This document shows positions 8,462 through 17,802 of a stretch of 64,000 nucleotides of DNA, one piece after another. The stretch's first letter is position 1, and each line of letters starts with the position of its first letter. Position numbers and translations under genes: made by a program. The notes under the pieces were generated by a model, which searched no databases, had not been told where the DNA came from, and saw only the letters and a program-made list of their open reading frames with translations. This DNA is from Pseudophaeobacter arcticus DSM 23566 (GTDB taxonomy: Bacteria; Pseudomonadota; Alphaproteobacteria; Rhodobacterales; Rhodobacteraceae), in NCBI RefSeq assembly GCF_000473205.1, contig NZ_AXBF01000004.1:1-64000 (forward strand), written 5' to 3'.

Positions 8462-10070
8462 CGGCTTTTGCCTTACCTGCATCTGCACTTGAGCTGTCAA
8501 AATCGGCCCCAGCATAGGAACTTACCCGCCAGGAGCGAAAGCCCCATTCGCGCCAGTTTCCCTGATCGGCAGGGCGCTGCCAACAGCTGTCATAGCCGGG
8601 GGGGATTTGCAGAGCCGCATCCGCCAGACGTGCCGTCTGGATCCCGCTGGCCGCATTGGGCCCAAGGGTGCAGATATAGTACCAATCCAGCGTTTTTGTT
8701 GCGCTCATGCTTAGATTCTGGGCGGCAATCAGGCTGGCAAAATTGACAAAGGCACAAAGATATAGCGTCACCAGCCCCAGCCCGGTGCAGCGCAGCAGCA
8801 GCCAACGGTTGGAGCAGGTCTTGAGGATCTGCCAGGCGGTCAGCAGCAGCCCCGCCACCACCAGCCCAATCCAGATCATCGCATAGAGCCGCAGATAGGT
8901 AAGACCAAAGCTGGTGACATAGAGATCAAGCCGCAACAGCGAGGTGAGGCCCAGCAGGACATTCTGGCCAAGCCACAGCATCATCAGCGGTTTCAGGCTG
9001 GCATGGCTTCCCAGATAGGGCCGCGCGGCGAGGGCAAAGCCTCCGGCCAGCATGGCAGTGGCCAGCAGCGGATAGGCGCCCCGATGGGCGTAGGTCGCCA
9101 GCGTCATGCCCTCGGGCAGTTCCGCTCCGCCAATGAGGATGGAGAGATCCATCAGGCTTTGCACTCCGAGGATTAGGTTGAACACCACCAAGGCGCGCAG
9201 CACCGATCCGGCATTGAGCCCAAAGCTCAACCCCTGGCGGTGGGAGGTGTTTTTGGCTTTTGTTTCAGCTGTTTCCTTTTGCGGTGTGGGCACCAGAAAA
9301 GGCCAGATCATCAGGGCGGCGCCACTCCAGAACAGGACACGCCGCAGCAGCGCCATGATATCCAGATCAAACCGCAGCATCTCCATCAGGCTTTGCTCCA
9401 GCAGCGGGTTGGCCTGCAGCAGCAGGGTGATCAGCACCAGGGCACCGCCCAGAGGAAAGCTCCAGTTGCGAAAGTGCCGGGCCAGGGAGCGCGACAGGGA
9501 AGAGGTGGGCAGGGTGGCCGTTTGCTCTGCTTGCTGAGCGCCCGGTTTGGGGGCAGGGGCGGTCTGGAACAGGTTCTGCAACAGCGCCCGCAGGCCTGTG
9601 AGGGGCAGGGCGCGCAGCAGGTGCAGCGCTGCCGCGGGTATCGCCGCAAGGCGGGTCTTGGACGGCTGATGTATCCAGGCGACGGCGGTGATCAGGCCAA
9701 ACAGCTGAAACCCCAGTGATAGAGCCTGATAATGTTCGATCACCGGCAGGCTGGTGAGCAGCAAAAACAGCAGCGCCGGTTTACTTTGGGCTGTGTCGGG
9801 GGCATTTATCAGCACGGCGGCGCCAAACAGCGCCCAACTGAACAGAGCCACTGACAGCCCCGGCGCATAGCCCCAGAACAGCCAGTCCGCCAGCGCCACC
9901 AGGACCACCAGTGCCAGCATCGCGCTGCCGCCCTTGCGGCTCAGATCTGCCCAGTTGCGCGGCTGCTTTGGTGCGGCGGGGGCGGGGTCTTCTGCGCTAT
10001 CGCAGTTCAGCCACCAGCCATCCTGTTGCAAAGACGCGGGCAGGCCGCGCACGATATATTCACCTGTCAT
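8439..10070 (-). CDS. DUF4173-type polytopic membrane protein
   Basis: 543-aa multi-spanning membrane protein with roughly ten or more hydrophobic segments, ending in a soluble tail rich in aromatic residues (WREWGFRSWRVSSY). This is the pattern of the DUF4173/DUF4153 families, whose function is not established. The start MTGEYIVRG at 10070 has GAGGGA upstream; an in-frame ATG 56 codons earlier is rejected. It is the first gene of an operon with a two-component system, so it may be part of the signal input or a target of the pair (inference). Family assignment is moderate. Confidence 0.7.
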   Translation of the reverse strand: MTGEYIVRGLPASLQQDGWWLNCDSAEDPAPAAPKQPRNWADLSRKGGSAMLALVVLVALADWLFWGYAPGLSVALFSWALFGAAVLINAPDTAQSKPALLFLLLTSLPVIEHYQALSLGFQLFGLITAVAWIHQPSKTRLAAIPAAALHLLRALPLTGLRALLQNLFQTAPAPKPGAQQAEQTATLPTSSLSRSLARHFRNWSFPLGGALVLITLLLQANPLLEQSLMEMLRFDLDIMALLRRVLFWSGAALMIWPFLVPTPQKETAETKAKNTSHRQGLSFGLNAGSVLRALVVFNLILGVQSLMDLSILIGGAELPEGMTLATYAHRGAYPLLATAMLAGGFALAARPYLGSHASLKPLMMLWLGQNVLLGLTSLLRLDLYVTSFGLTYLRLYAMIWIGLVVAGLLLTAWQILKTCSNRWLLLRCTGLGLVTLYLCAFVNFASLIAAQNLSMSATKTLDWYYICTLGPNAASGIQTARLADAALQIPPGYDSCWQRPADQGNWREWGFRSWRVSSYAGADFDSSSADAGKAKADEDSTGR

Positions 10071-10284
10071 CTTCTGTTCCCTCTGTCTCATTTTTCTTTG
10101 TAAGGACCAGGGAAGGGATGCCACAGTCCCCGCGCAGCGCTTGCGCAAGAGATGTGCAGAGTTTGTGCAGATCCGTGGACCGTGCATTCGGCGGGGAGGC
10201 GCCCAGATGCAGCCAGAGAGGTGCCGCATAGATTGCAAGCGGGGTGAGATGCGCTAGGGTAAAAGAAAACAGCGAGCAGACATC

Positions 10285-11466
10285 ATGAGTATTTCCAAGA
10301 CAACAACCCAAGTTTCACGACGGAGCTTTGGCTTTGGCGTTGCCGCCTTTGGACTGGTGGCCTGCGGCAATGTCACCTCGGCCAATCAGCAGGGCCCGCA
10401 GGGCAGCATGCCGTTGGCAAAACCGGGACTGCCTGCGGATCTGCAACCCATGCCCAATGCCGGCTATGACGCCTGGGTGGATGGGTTTTACCCCCGCGCC
10501 CAGGCCCAGGGCATATCAGAGGCAACCCTGCGGGCTGGGTTTCGCAATGCCGGCTATCTGCCGGGGGTGGTGAAACGTGACCGCAACCAGACCGAATTCA
10601 AACGCACACTAGAAGATTACCTGTCGATTGCGGTCTCAGACGAGCGCGTCAGCAAGGGCCGCGCCGCCTATCAGCGGCATCAGAAAACTCTGCTGGCGCT
10701 GGAGGCAAAATACGGCGTTGACGCATCCATCATTGCCGCGATCTGGGGGCTGGAGAGCTTTTACGGCGAACGGCGCGGTGATGTGCCGGTGGTCTCGGCC
10801 ACCTCGACCCTGGCCTATGACGGGCGGCGCGGCGCGTTTTTTGAAAAGCAGCTGATCGCGGCGCTGAAGATCCTGCAAAATGGCGATATCGCCGCCAATA
10901 AGATGACGGGCAGCTGGGCCGGTGCCATGGGCCATACCCAGTTTATTCCTACGTCATATCAGGCCTTTGCGGTGGATTTCACCGGCGACGGGCGGCGCGA
11001 TATCTGGTCTGAGGACCCGGCGGATGCGCTGGCCTCGACGGCGGCCTATCTGCAACGCAATGGCTGGACACGCGGCACCCGCTGGGGGCGGGAAGTCACC
11101 GGCGCGGCGGCCGCTGGCGCCTTGCAGCCACAGCCGGGCGGGCCCAGTTTTGCGGTGACGGGTAATTTCAAGGCGATCAAGCGCTATAACAACTCGGATG
11201 CCTATGCGATTGGCGTTGGCCATCTGGCGGACCGCATTGCAGGCGGGCCGCCTTTGCGCGGTAAATTCCCACCGGATGCCAATGGGCTGACCAAGGATGA
11301 CCGGGTCGAGTTGCAAAAACGTCTGACCGCCAAAGGCTTTGACACGGATGGGGCGGACGGGGTTTTAGGACCCAAAAGCCAGGCCGCGATCAGCGCCTAT
11401 CAGTCCAGCATTGGCCTGCCCGCCACCGGCACAGCCTCGCAGGATTTGCTGCGCGGGTTGAAATAG
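10285..11466 (+). CDS. Lytic murein transglycosylase, MltB family, probable lipoprotein
   Basis: 393-aa second MltB-type enzyme. The N-terminus carries a twin-arginine-like SRRSFGFG and a lipobox LVAC with C27, suggesting a lipid-anchored periplasmic protein. The catalytic segment AIWGLESFYG places the glutamate at E157, followed by GSWAGAMGHTQFIPTSY. The C-terminus is a PG_binding_1 domain (KRLTAKGFDTDGADG, ISAYQSSIGLP). Architecture matches the protein at 5465-6706 but sequence divergence indicates an old paralogue. It is divergent from the DUF4173 operon. Confidence 0.9.
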   Translation: MSISKTTTQVSRRSFGFGVAAFGLVACGNVTSANQQGPQGSMPLAKPGLPADLQPMPNAGYDAWVDGFYPRAQAQGISEATLRAGFRNAGYLPGVVKRDRNQTEFKRTLEDYLSIAVSDERVSKGRAAYQRHQKTLLALEAKYGVDASIIAAIWGLESFYGERRGDVPVVSATSTLAYDGRRGAFFEKQLIAALKILQNGDIAANKMTGSWAGAMGHTQFIPTSYQAFAVDFTGDGRRDIWSEDPADALASTAAYLQRNGWTRGTRWGREVTGAAAAGALQPQPGGPSFAVTGNFKAIKRYNNSDAYAIGVGHLADRIAGGPPLRGKFPPDANGLTKDDRVELQKRLTAKGFDTDGADGVLGPKSQAAISAYQSSIGLPATGTASQDLLRGLK

Positions 11467-11485
11467 CGCGGCGGCACTGACGGAA

Positions 11486-11530
11486 TCTGCAAGGGTGGCC
11501 CGGAGCGGCCCTTGCAGAGCCGCCCTTTTG
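11486..11530. terminator. Bidirectional terminator between convergent genes
   Basis: TCTGCAAGGG (11486-11495) pairs perfectly with CCCTTGCAGA (11509-11518) over a 13-nt GC-rich loop, followed by CCCTTTTGATT. It sits between the ends of the transglycosylase gene and the TRAP permease gene. Confidence 0.7.
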
Positions 11531-11531
11531 A

Positions 11532-13082
11532 TTAAAACATGACGCTGGGCAGATAGGTGGCGATCTGGGGTAGGAACCAGATCAGCGCTACGGCAATAAT
11601 CTGGATCAGGATAAAGGGCGTCACCCCAGCATAGATCTGGCCTGTGGTGATCTCTTTGGGTGCGGCGCCACGCAGGTAGAACAGCGAAAAGCCAAAGGGT
11701 GGCGTCAGGAAGGATGTTTGCAAATTGATTGCAATCAGCACCGAGAGCCAGACCGGATCATGCCCCATGATGATCAGGGTTGGCAGCAGCAGCGGCAGCA
11801 CGATGACCGAGATTTCGACAAAATCGAGGAAGAAACCCAGCACAAAGATAAACAGCATGGAGAAAATCAGCGCACCGGTGGCCCCGCCCGGCATGGCGGC
11901 CAGCAGTTCCTGCACCCTGTCTTCACCGCCGAGACCGATAAAGACCAGCGAGAAGATGCCGGCTGACAGGATGGTGGCAAAGATCATCGCGGTCATGGTG
12001 AGGGTGGAGTTCAGCGCGGGTTGCAGCACTTTTTGGGTCACCATGCTGCGCAGAGCCAGGGCGATGGCGGTCAACCCTGCCAGTGTCAGCCCCATATAGA
12101 CGGCCCCCAAGGCATAGCTGCCGCTGCTCAGATCGCTGCGTTGCAGCCGCACCGGGAACAGGCCGGCGCCAATCGCCAGCAGAATCAGACAGAGCGTTCC
12201 GAACAGGATAATGCGCCGGTTGGCGCCGGATTTTACCGCAGCCATCAGGGCGGCGCCAATGCCGCCCACCGATGCGGCTTCGGTCGGGGAGGCAATCCCG
12301 CTGAGGATCGCGCCGAGCACCGCTAGGATCAGCAGGATTGCGGGCAGGATTGCCTGCACCACCTCGGACAGGGGGGGGCGGGGCATGTCGGCAGGGGCAG
12401 GGGGCATGTCCTGGGGGCGGATCCATCCGCGCAGCAAGACATAGATAATGTACAGCCCCACCAGCGTCAGACCGGGCAGCAGGGCAGAGGCAAAGATCTG
12501 GCCCACTGAAATGGTGTCGATGGAGAATTTGCCCTGTTCATACTGCGCCTGCTGATAGGCATTCGACACCACATCCGACAGGATGATCAACAGGGTAGAG
12601 GGCGGAATGATCTGCCCCAATGTGCCCGCTGAACAGACCAGCCCCGAGGCGACGCGCGGATCATATCCGGCCCGCAACATGGTGGGCAGGGCGATCATGC
12701 CCATGGCCACCACCGTGGCTCCGACAATCCCGGTTGAGGCCGCCAGCAGCATCCCCACCAGAATGACCGAAATGCCCAGGCCTCCGCGCAGCTGCCCAAA
12801 GGAGCGCCCCATGGTGTCTAGCATGTCTTCGGCAATGCGGCTTTTCTCTAAGATGGCCCCCATCAGTACAAAAAGCGGAATTGCAATCAGCACATTATTG
12901 GTCAGCAGCCCAAAGATCCGTTGCGACATCGCCCCCAGCAGGTTGATGTTCATCACCCCCAGGGACCAACCCAGAATGGCAAAGAAGATTGCAGTGCCGG
13001 CAATGGAAAAGGCCACCGGAAAGCCAGAGAGAATGGCGACGACAAGCGCGCCAAACATAAGGATGTCGAGGTATTCAGCCAT
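11532..13082 (-). CDS. TRAP transporter large permease (DctM type)
   Basis: 516-aa DctM-type subunit, the 12- to 14-helix Na+-coupled permease of a tripartite ATP-independent periplasmic transporter. Family segments include GFPVAFSIAG, GASTGIVGATVVAMG-like block, SAGTLGQIIPPSTLLIILSD and NLQTSFLTPPFGFSLFYLRG. It is longer than typical DctM (about 430 aa), with extra hydrophobic segments around residues 230-330, as seen in the TakP-associated branch. The start MAEYLDILMF at 13082 overlaps the small-permease stop by 8 bp. Operon order is binding protein, small permease, large permease. Confidence 0.92.
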   Translation of the reverse strand: MAEYLDILMFGALVVAILSGFPVAFSIAGTAIFFAILGWSLGVMNINLLGAMSQRIFGLLTNNVLIAIPLFVLMGAILEKSRIAEDMLDTMGRSFGQLRGGLGISVILVGMLLAASTGIVGATVVAMGMIALPTMLRAGYDPRVASGLVCSAGTLGQIIPPSTLLIILSDVVSNAYQQAQYEQGKFSIDTISVGQIFASALLPGLTLVGLYIIYVLLRGWIRPQDMPPAPADMPRPPLSEVVQAILPAILLILAVLGAILSGIASPTEAASVGGIGAALMAAVKSGANRRIILFGTLCLILLAIGAGLFPVRLQRSDLSSGSYALGAVYMGLTLAGLTAIALALRSMVTQKVLQPALNSTLTMTAMIFATILSAGIFSLVFIGLGGEDRVQELLAAMPGGATGALIFSMLFIFVLGFFLDFVEISVIVLPLLLPTLIIMGHDPVWLSVLIAINLQTSFLTPPFGFSLFYLRGAAPKEITTGQIYAGVTPFILIQIIAVALIWFLPQIATYLPSVMF

Positions 13083-13578
13083 CACGGGTCTCGCTCTGGA
13101 ACAGGATGCGCAGCACGCAGGAGAGCGATTGCAGCAGGACAAGGATGCAGAAGGCGGGGATCAGGCTTTTCATCAGGAAAACCGCTTTGATGCCGCCAAC
13201 GGATATGGGCCCCTCGAGGATTTTCCACGAATTCGCAACGGCGGGCCAGGACCAATAGATCACCATTCCCATGGCAGGCATCAAAAGCAGCAGGTGGCCT
13301 GCCAGATCAATGCGGTTTTTGCCCGCAGCGCTGAGCCGGTCATAAAAGATATCAACCCGCACATGACCATCGTTCAGCAGGGTATACCCCGCGCCCAGCA
13401 TAAATAGGGTGGCATGCATATAGAGCACTGATTCCTGGGCCGCGACGGAGGAATAGCCAAAGACATAGCGCGCGATCACGATGAGAAACTGCGCCAGCAA
13501 CATTGCCAGCGCCAGCCAGCGCAGCAGATTGCCCGTGGTTCGGCTGAAGCCGTCCAATACTGTGATTAATCGCTGCAT
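13075..13578 (-). CDS. TRAP transporter small permease (DctQ type)
   Basis: 167-aa four-helix membrane subunit. Hydrophobic segments lie near 18-37, 48-68, 90-110 and 132-152. The loop DGHVRVDIFYDRLS is characteristic of DctQ. It bridges the binding protein and the large permease and is translationally coupled to the latter by an 8-bp overlap. A stable hairpin separates it from the upstream binding-protein gene. Confidence 0.92.
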   Translation of the reverse strand: MQRLITVLDGFSRTTGNLLRWLALAMLLAQFLIVIARYVFGYSSVAAQESVLYMHATLFMLGAGYTLLNDGHVRVDIFYDRLSAAGKNRIDLAGHLLLLMPAMGMVIYWSWPAVANSWKILEGPISVGGIKAVFLMKSLIPAFCILVLLQSLSCVLRILFQSETRDG

Positions 13579-13599
13579 CTGCGCCTCAAATTCAGAAAA

Positions 13600-13628
13600 C
13601 CGGCGCGGGGAGGGGAGCCCCGCACCGG
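13600..13628 (-). other. mRNA hairpin between TRAP binding protein and permease genes
   Basis: On the minus-strand transcript, CACCGGTGCGGGG-type and CCCCGCGCCGGT-type arms pair over 12 bp across a 7-nt loop. The only non-Watson-Crick position is a U-G wobble on this strand (a mismatch on the other strand), which supports an RNA structure of this operon. It may stabilise the binding-protein mRNA or attenuate permease expression (inference). Confidence 0.6.
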
Positions 13629-13654
13629 TGTTGTTTGGTTGGAGAGCGTGGCTC

Positions 13655-14740
13655 TTAGTACCCCAGCGCCTTGGCGCGGGCGTTCATCTGGCCGTTGTCG
13701 GCGTAGCTCATGTAGGAGCCAACCGAATCGCGGTAGGCGGTGAAGCTTGCGGTGATGCGGCGGACCAGCTCGTCGTCATCCTCAGCCAGTTCCGCCATAA
13801 CCTCAGCAGCGGCGTCCGCCATTGCGGCAACCACGTCATCGGGTAGCATTCTGACCTGAACACCTTCGTTCTCTACCATCTGTTTCAACGCCTGGGCGTG
13901 TTTGGTGGTATATTCGGTCCAGACCGGATTATAGAGACTTTCGCAGGCATAGCTGACCGCCTGTTTCAGATCGTCCGGCAGTTCGGCATAAGCGGTGGCG
14001 TTCACTGCGCATTCCTCAGCCGAGGAGGGCTCACCGACACCGGGCCAGTAGTAGTTTTTTGCAACCTGATAAAAGCCCACGGCGCTGTCGCTCCAGGGGC
14101 CAATGAATTCCCCGGCATCCAGCGCGCCGGTCTGCAGCGCCTGGAACATGTCGCGCGGCCCCATGGACTGTACCGCCATGCCGATCCTGGAACACATCTC
14201 CGAGGCCAGACCGGTGGTGCGGAATTTCAGACCTTTCAGGTCATCCAGCGAGTGGATCTCATCGCGGAACCAGCCCTGCCATTGTGGGCCAGAGTTGCCA
14301 CAGAGGAAGGGCTTGAGGTTGAACCGTCCGTAGATCTCATCATAGAGCGCCTGTCCGCCGCCGTGATAGAGCCAGCCAAACTGTTCATCCGCGCGCAGAC
14401 CAAAGGGCTGCGAGCCAAACAGCAGGATGCCCTTGGATTTGGAGCCCCAGTAGGCCGGAACCGCATGATAGAGCTCAGCCGTGCCTTCAGAGACCGCATC
14501 AAAAACACCACGGCCTGGCACCAGTTCACCAGCAGCGTGCAGTTTTACCTCGATGCGACCGCCCGACAGGGTGGTGATCCGGTCGGCCAGCATCTGCGCC
14601 GCAACACCGGGGCCAGGCAGGTTTTTGGGCCAGGCGGTGACCATGTTCCACTGGCGAATCCCCTGTGCGCTGGCTGGCGCTGCAAGGGTGCTGGCCGCGG
14701 CTCCCGCGGCGCCAATTTTGATAAAGTCTCTGCGTTTCAT
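13655..14740 (-). CDS. TRAP transporter periplasmic binding protein (DctP/TakP-like)
   Basis: 361-aa solute receptor. The N-terminus carries a twin-arginine signal (MKRRDFIKIGAAGAAAST, then cleavage near ASAQG), as in the TakP group that binds 2-oxo or other monocarboxylates. The segment LKGLKFRTTG contains the arginine that family members use to bind the ligand carboxylate, followed by ALQTGALDAGEFIGPW. The first gene of the leftward TRAP operon. Ligand identity cannot be read from sequence; a 2-oxo acid or related organic acid is the family-based guess. Confidence 0.88.
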   Translation of the reverse strand: MKRRDFIKIGAAGAAASTLAAPASAQGIRQWNMVTAWPKNLPGPGVAAQMLADRITTLSGGRIEVKLHAAGELVPGRGVFDAVSEGTAELYHAVPAYWGSKSKGILLFGSQPFGLRADEQFGWLYHGGGQALYDEIYGRFNLKPFLCGNSGPQWQGWFRDEIHSLDDLKGLKFRTTGLASEMCSRIGMAVQSMGPRDMFQALQTGALDAGEFIGPWSDSAVGFYQVAKNYYWPGVGEPSSAEECAVNATAYAELPDDLKQAVSYACESLYNPVWTEYTTKHAQALKQMVENEGVQVRMLPDDVVAAMADAAAEVMAELAEDDDELVRRITASFTAYRDSVGSYMSYADNGQMNARAKALGY

Positions 14741-15117
14741 TTCACTCTCCGTCCCTGAAGATTTTTATTAAGCATACGCATGATTTTTTTAAGTCTGCAC
14801 ATAATTAAAGTCAATTCTCCTTTGACTATGACAGCAGATTCCGTTGCTGAGCAGCGCTGCAATGGGCTTGTGGTGCTAATCCTACTTGGGTTCAGGGGGC
14901 CGTGCACAATTTTTGAGCCATCCCGTTCAAAGGGTTAGGTCAAGGTGCAGAGTTTCACTATGGCTGCATGAATTCCACATATTGAAATTTGCAGCCGACC
15001 GGTCTATACCCGTGGCAACGCGCGATCCTGAGTCTCTTGGGCGGTAGGAGGCTGCCCTTGGGGGCGGCAAGGGGACAGGCGGGCGGTTTCAGTAGGATTC
15101 ATAGGGAGGGGACCTGC
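14741..15117. other. Divergent intergenic region between TRAP binding protein and acyl-CoA synthetase
   Basis: 377 bp, AT-rich from 14760 to 14830 (promoter-like for the leftward operon). It also contains the IclR-type candidate site at 14970-14990. No gene is evident; the reading frame of the synthetase extends upstream to 14989 but without a good start. Confidence 0.6.
14970..14990. promoter_or_regulatory. Candidate IclR operator (weak copy)
   Basis: GAATTC-N9-AAATTT matches the AAATTC-N9-GAATTT pattern of the sites at 16649 and 19857 at 10 of 12 half-site positions, with the same 9-bp spacer. It lies upstream of the acyl-CoA synthetase gene. Confidence 0.35.
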
Positions 15118-16644
15118 GTGCAGACCCGAATTCACGACACATTAAGCGCGGCTGTTGCCGCAAAGCCTGACGCATTGGCGATCATTGACTATGCGGATAG
15201 AAAGTACAGCTGGTCCGAACTGGCTGCTGCAACCGCTGAGGCCAAGGAGGTTCTGCTGGCGCAGGGGGTCAAAGCCGGTGATCGCGTGGTCATGGTGTTT
15301 GAGAACTGCCTGTCTGTCTGTGCCTTTCTGTTTGCCACCAGTCAGCTGGATGCGACCTCCGTGCCGCTGAATGCGCGGCTGACCCATGCAGAGCTTGACC
15401 GGCTGATCACCCATAGCGATCCAAGTGCCGTGGTGTTTTGCAGCGATGCCTCTGATACGGCGGTGATCCACGGTAAGGCTTTTTCGGCCAAGACCGCCAT
15501 TGGCAGCTACGGCACCGTGGGCTTGTTCCAGCGCAGGGGCAGCCAGCCGGAGCCCTGTTTTGAGGACGGATCCGCGCAGGTGGCGCTGCTGCTCTATACC
15601 TCTGGGACCACCGGCGCGCCAAAGGCGGCGATGCTGACCCACCACAACCTGCTGTGTGCTGCTGCGGCTTCGGCCAAGGTGCGCGGCATGCAGGACAACG
15701 ATATGACCTATCTGGCGCTGCCGCTGTCGCATATCTTTGGCTTTGTTTCCTTCCTGTCGATTTGCGGCGCGCAGGGCGCGGTGCGGCTGGAGGCGCGGTT
15801 CTCGGTTGAGCGGCTGTATAAGGCGCTGAAAACGGATGTGACCCTGCTGCCCGCAGTGCCGCAGATGCATGCGCAACTGTTTCACTACGCGCGGGCGCAA
15901 AACGCGCCGCACTATGATATGGGGATGCTGCGGTTTGTCTCCTCTGGCGGCGCCCCGCTGGACCCGGTCTGGAAGCGTGAGGCCGAGACTTTTTATGGCA
16001 TCCCACTGCAAAACGGCTACGGGCTGACCGAAGGCACCGCCGGTGTCTGCGCCACGGCCAGCCCCCTGGGCGATCCGGATGTCAGCGTTGGCCACCCCAT
16101 GCAGGACAGCACCCTCCGGCTGGATTTTGACGCCGAGGGCGCCACCCCCGCCGAGGGTATCGGCGAGATTCTGGTGGGCGGTCCACAGATCATGAAGGGC
16201 TATTTCCGCGATCCCGAGCAAAGCGCCAAAGTGCTGACAGGGGATGGTTTTTTCCGTACCGGCGATCTGGGCCGGTTTGATGACGAAGGGCGCCTGCATA
16301 TCGTGGGGCGCTCAAAAGAGCTGATCATCCGCTCCGGCTTTAATGTCTACCCGGTCGAGGTCGAAGGCGCCCTGACGGACCACCCCGAGGTCATCATGGC
16401 CGGAGTGGTGGGTCGGCAGGTTTCTGGCAACGAAGAGGTGCTGGCCTTTGTCAAAGTTGCGGCGGATTGCAGGCTGAGCGAGGCGGATCTTTCGGCTTTT
16501 GTGAAGGACAGACTCGCCCCCTATAAGCGACCAACCCGGATTGTTCTGGCGCAGGATCTGCCTGTGGCCCCAACCGGGAAAATCCTCAAGACCAAACTGC
16601 TGAGCACCTTTGCAGAGCAGCTGATGCCGGAAATTTCTCACTAA
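15118..16644 (+). CDS. Acyl-CoA synthetase (AMP-forming, class I adenylate-forming)
   Basis: 508-aa ligase that activates a carboxylic acid as its adenylate and transfers it to CoA. Core motifs: YTSGTTGAPK (P-loop), YGLTEG, RTGDLGRFD, IIRSGFNVYP hinge and the C-terminal catalytic lysine in APTGKILKTK. I place the start at GTG 15118, preceded by GGGAGGGG with good spacing; longer in-frame starts add a sequence without family character. It lies directly upstream of a TRAP operon, suggesting that the imported acid is the ligand activated here (inference). Substrate class (fatty, aryl or small acid) is unresolved. Confidence 0.85.
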   Translation: MQTRIHDTLSAAVAAKPDALAIIDYADRKYSWSELAAATAEAKEVLLAQGVKAGDRVVMVFENCLSVCAFLFATSQLDATSVPLNARLTHAELDRLITHSDPSAVVFCSDASDTAVIHGKAFSAKTAIGSYGTVGLFQRRGSQPEPCFEDGSAQVALLLYTSGTTGAPKAAMLTHHNLLCAAAASAKVRGMQDNDMTYLALPLSHIFGFVSFLSICGAQGAVRLEARFSVERLYKALKTDVTLLPAVPQMHAQLFHYARAQNAPHYDMGMLRFVSSGGAPLDPVWKREAETFYGIPLQNGYGLTEGTAGVCATASPLGDPDVSVGHPMQDSTLRLDFDAEGATPAEGIGEILVGGPQIMKGYFRDPEQSAKVLTGDGFFRTGDLGRFDDEGRLHIVGRSKELIIRSGFNVYPVEVEGALTDHPEVIMAGVVGRQVSGNEEVLAFVKVAADCRLSEADLSAFVKDRLAPYKRPTRIVLAQDLPVAPTGKILKTKLLSTFAEQLMPEISH

Positions 16645-16648
16645 ACAC

Positions 16649-16669
16649 AAATTCTACTATACGGAATAT
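16649..16669. promoter_or_regulatory. Candidate IclR operator upstream of TRAP operon
   Basis: AAATTC-N9-GAATAT matches the strong inverted repeat before the iclR-type gene at 19857-19877 in 11 of 12 half-site positions with an equal spacer. It sits 54 bp before the binding-protein start. Confidence 0.5.
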
Positions 16670-16722
16670 ACTTCTGTATGTTAGCCAAGACCAAACGCGA
16701 TCTCGGGGAGGAGATTCAGACT

Positions 16723-17787
16723 ATGAGCTTTGTAAAAACCACAGTGGGTGCAGCGGCGATTGCGCTGTCCTTTGGCACTGTTGCAGCGGCGCAGACCACC
16801 ATCTTTTACGGCCACAGCGGCCCGGCGCGCGGCACGGTTCCGGCTGCGTTGAAATGGTTTGATGGCCGCATTGCCGAGCTGTCCGAGGGTGATTTGAAAT
16901 TGGACGTGCAATGGGGCGGCGCCCTGTTCAAAGCCTCGGCTTCGGTGCCGTCGATTGGCGATGGTGTAGCCGATGCCGGTTCGGTCATCTCGGCCTATTT
17001 CCAAAAGGAAATGGCGGCCTATTCATTGGCGGATCTGCCTCTGGGCGGCCCCAACCCCTGGGTTGGCCTGCGCGCCACTGACCACCTGATGCGCAGCATG
17101 CCAGAGATCACCGAAAACCTGGCGCGCCAGAACCTGGTCTATATCGGCACCTTCACCGCTTCGGATGTCAACGTCGCCTGCAAGGGCGCCGAGATCAATT
17201 CGATCGAGGATATCGCGGGCCTGAAGGTGCGCGGCGCCGGCGTCTACGGCAAGGTCTTTGGCGAGCTGGGCGCCACCATGGTGAACCTCAGCGTTTATGA
17301 TGCCTATCAAGGGCTTGATACCGGGTTGATCGATTGTACCCAGGGCTATTCCTATATCGTTCCAGCGCTGAAATGGCACGAAGTCATCGACAGCTACACC
17401 GTGTTGAACTGGGGTCAGATCGGTGGCTACGGCATGTTCATGAACAAGCAAAGCTATGACGCGCTGAGCGATGCGCAAAAGGCGGTACTGACCCAGGCGG
17501 GAACCGAACTGGCGGACAAATATGCCCAGATCGTCATTGGCGCCAATAGCAAGGCCCTGAAGGCAATGCGGGAAGATGCATACGACCGTCCGGTCAAGGT
17601 GCTGGAAGTCTCGGCTGAGGAACGCGCGGCGCTGAACGCCGCCACCGAACCTTTCCTGAATGACTGGAAAGAAAACGCTGCCAGCGTTGGTCTGAACCCT
17701 GACAAGATGATCGAGGTCTATACCCAGGCGGTCGCGGATTACACCGCCGAGTTTGAGGCCAAGGGTTATCCCTGGGAACGCAACTAA
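16723..17787 (+). CDS. TRAP transporter periplasmic binding protein (DctP type)
   Basis: 354-aa solute receptor with a Sec signal peptide (residues 1-23, cleavage after AAAQ). The ligand-contact region IAGLKVRGAGVYGK carries the conserved arginine, and YDAYQGLDTGLIDCTQGY corresponds to the usual substrate-selecting loop. Start chosen at 16723 because GGGGAGGAG lies just upstream; an ATG 45 bp earlier is disfavoured. It is clearly different from the receptor at 13655, so the two systems should carry different substrates. The first gene of the receptor-small-large permease operon next to an IclR regulator. Confidence 0.9.
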   Translation: MSFVKTTVGAAAIALSFGTVAAAQTTIFYGHSGPARGTVPAALKWFDGRIAELSEGDLKLDVQWGGALFKASASVPSIGDGVADAGSVISAYFQKEMAAYSLADLPLGGPNPWVGLRATDHLMRSMPEITENLARQNLVYIGTFTASDVNVACKGAEINSIEDIAGLKVRGAGVYGKVFGELGATMVNLSVYDAYQGLDTGLIDCTQGYSYIVPALKWHEVIDSYTVLNWGQIGGYGMFMNKQSYDALSDAQKAVLTQAGTELADKYAQIVIGANSKALKAMREDAYDRPVKVLEVSAEERAALNAATEPFLNDWKENAASVGLNPDKMIEVYTQAVADYTAEFEAKGYPWERN

Positions 17788-17802
17788 GCTGCGCCACTGA
17801 TC

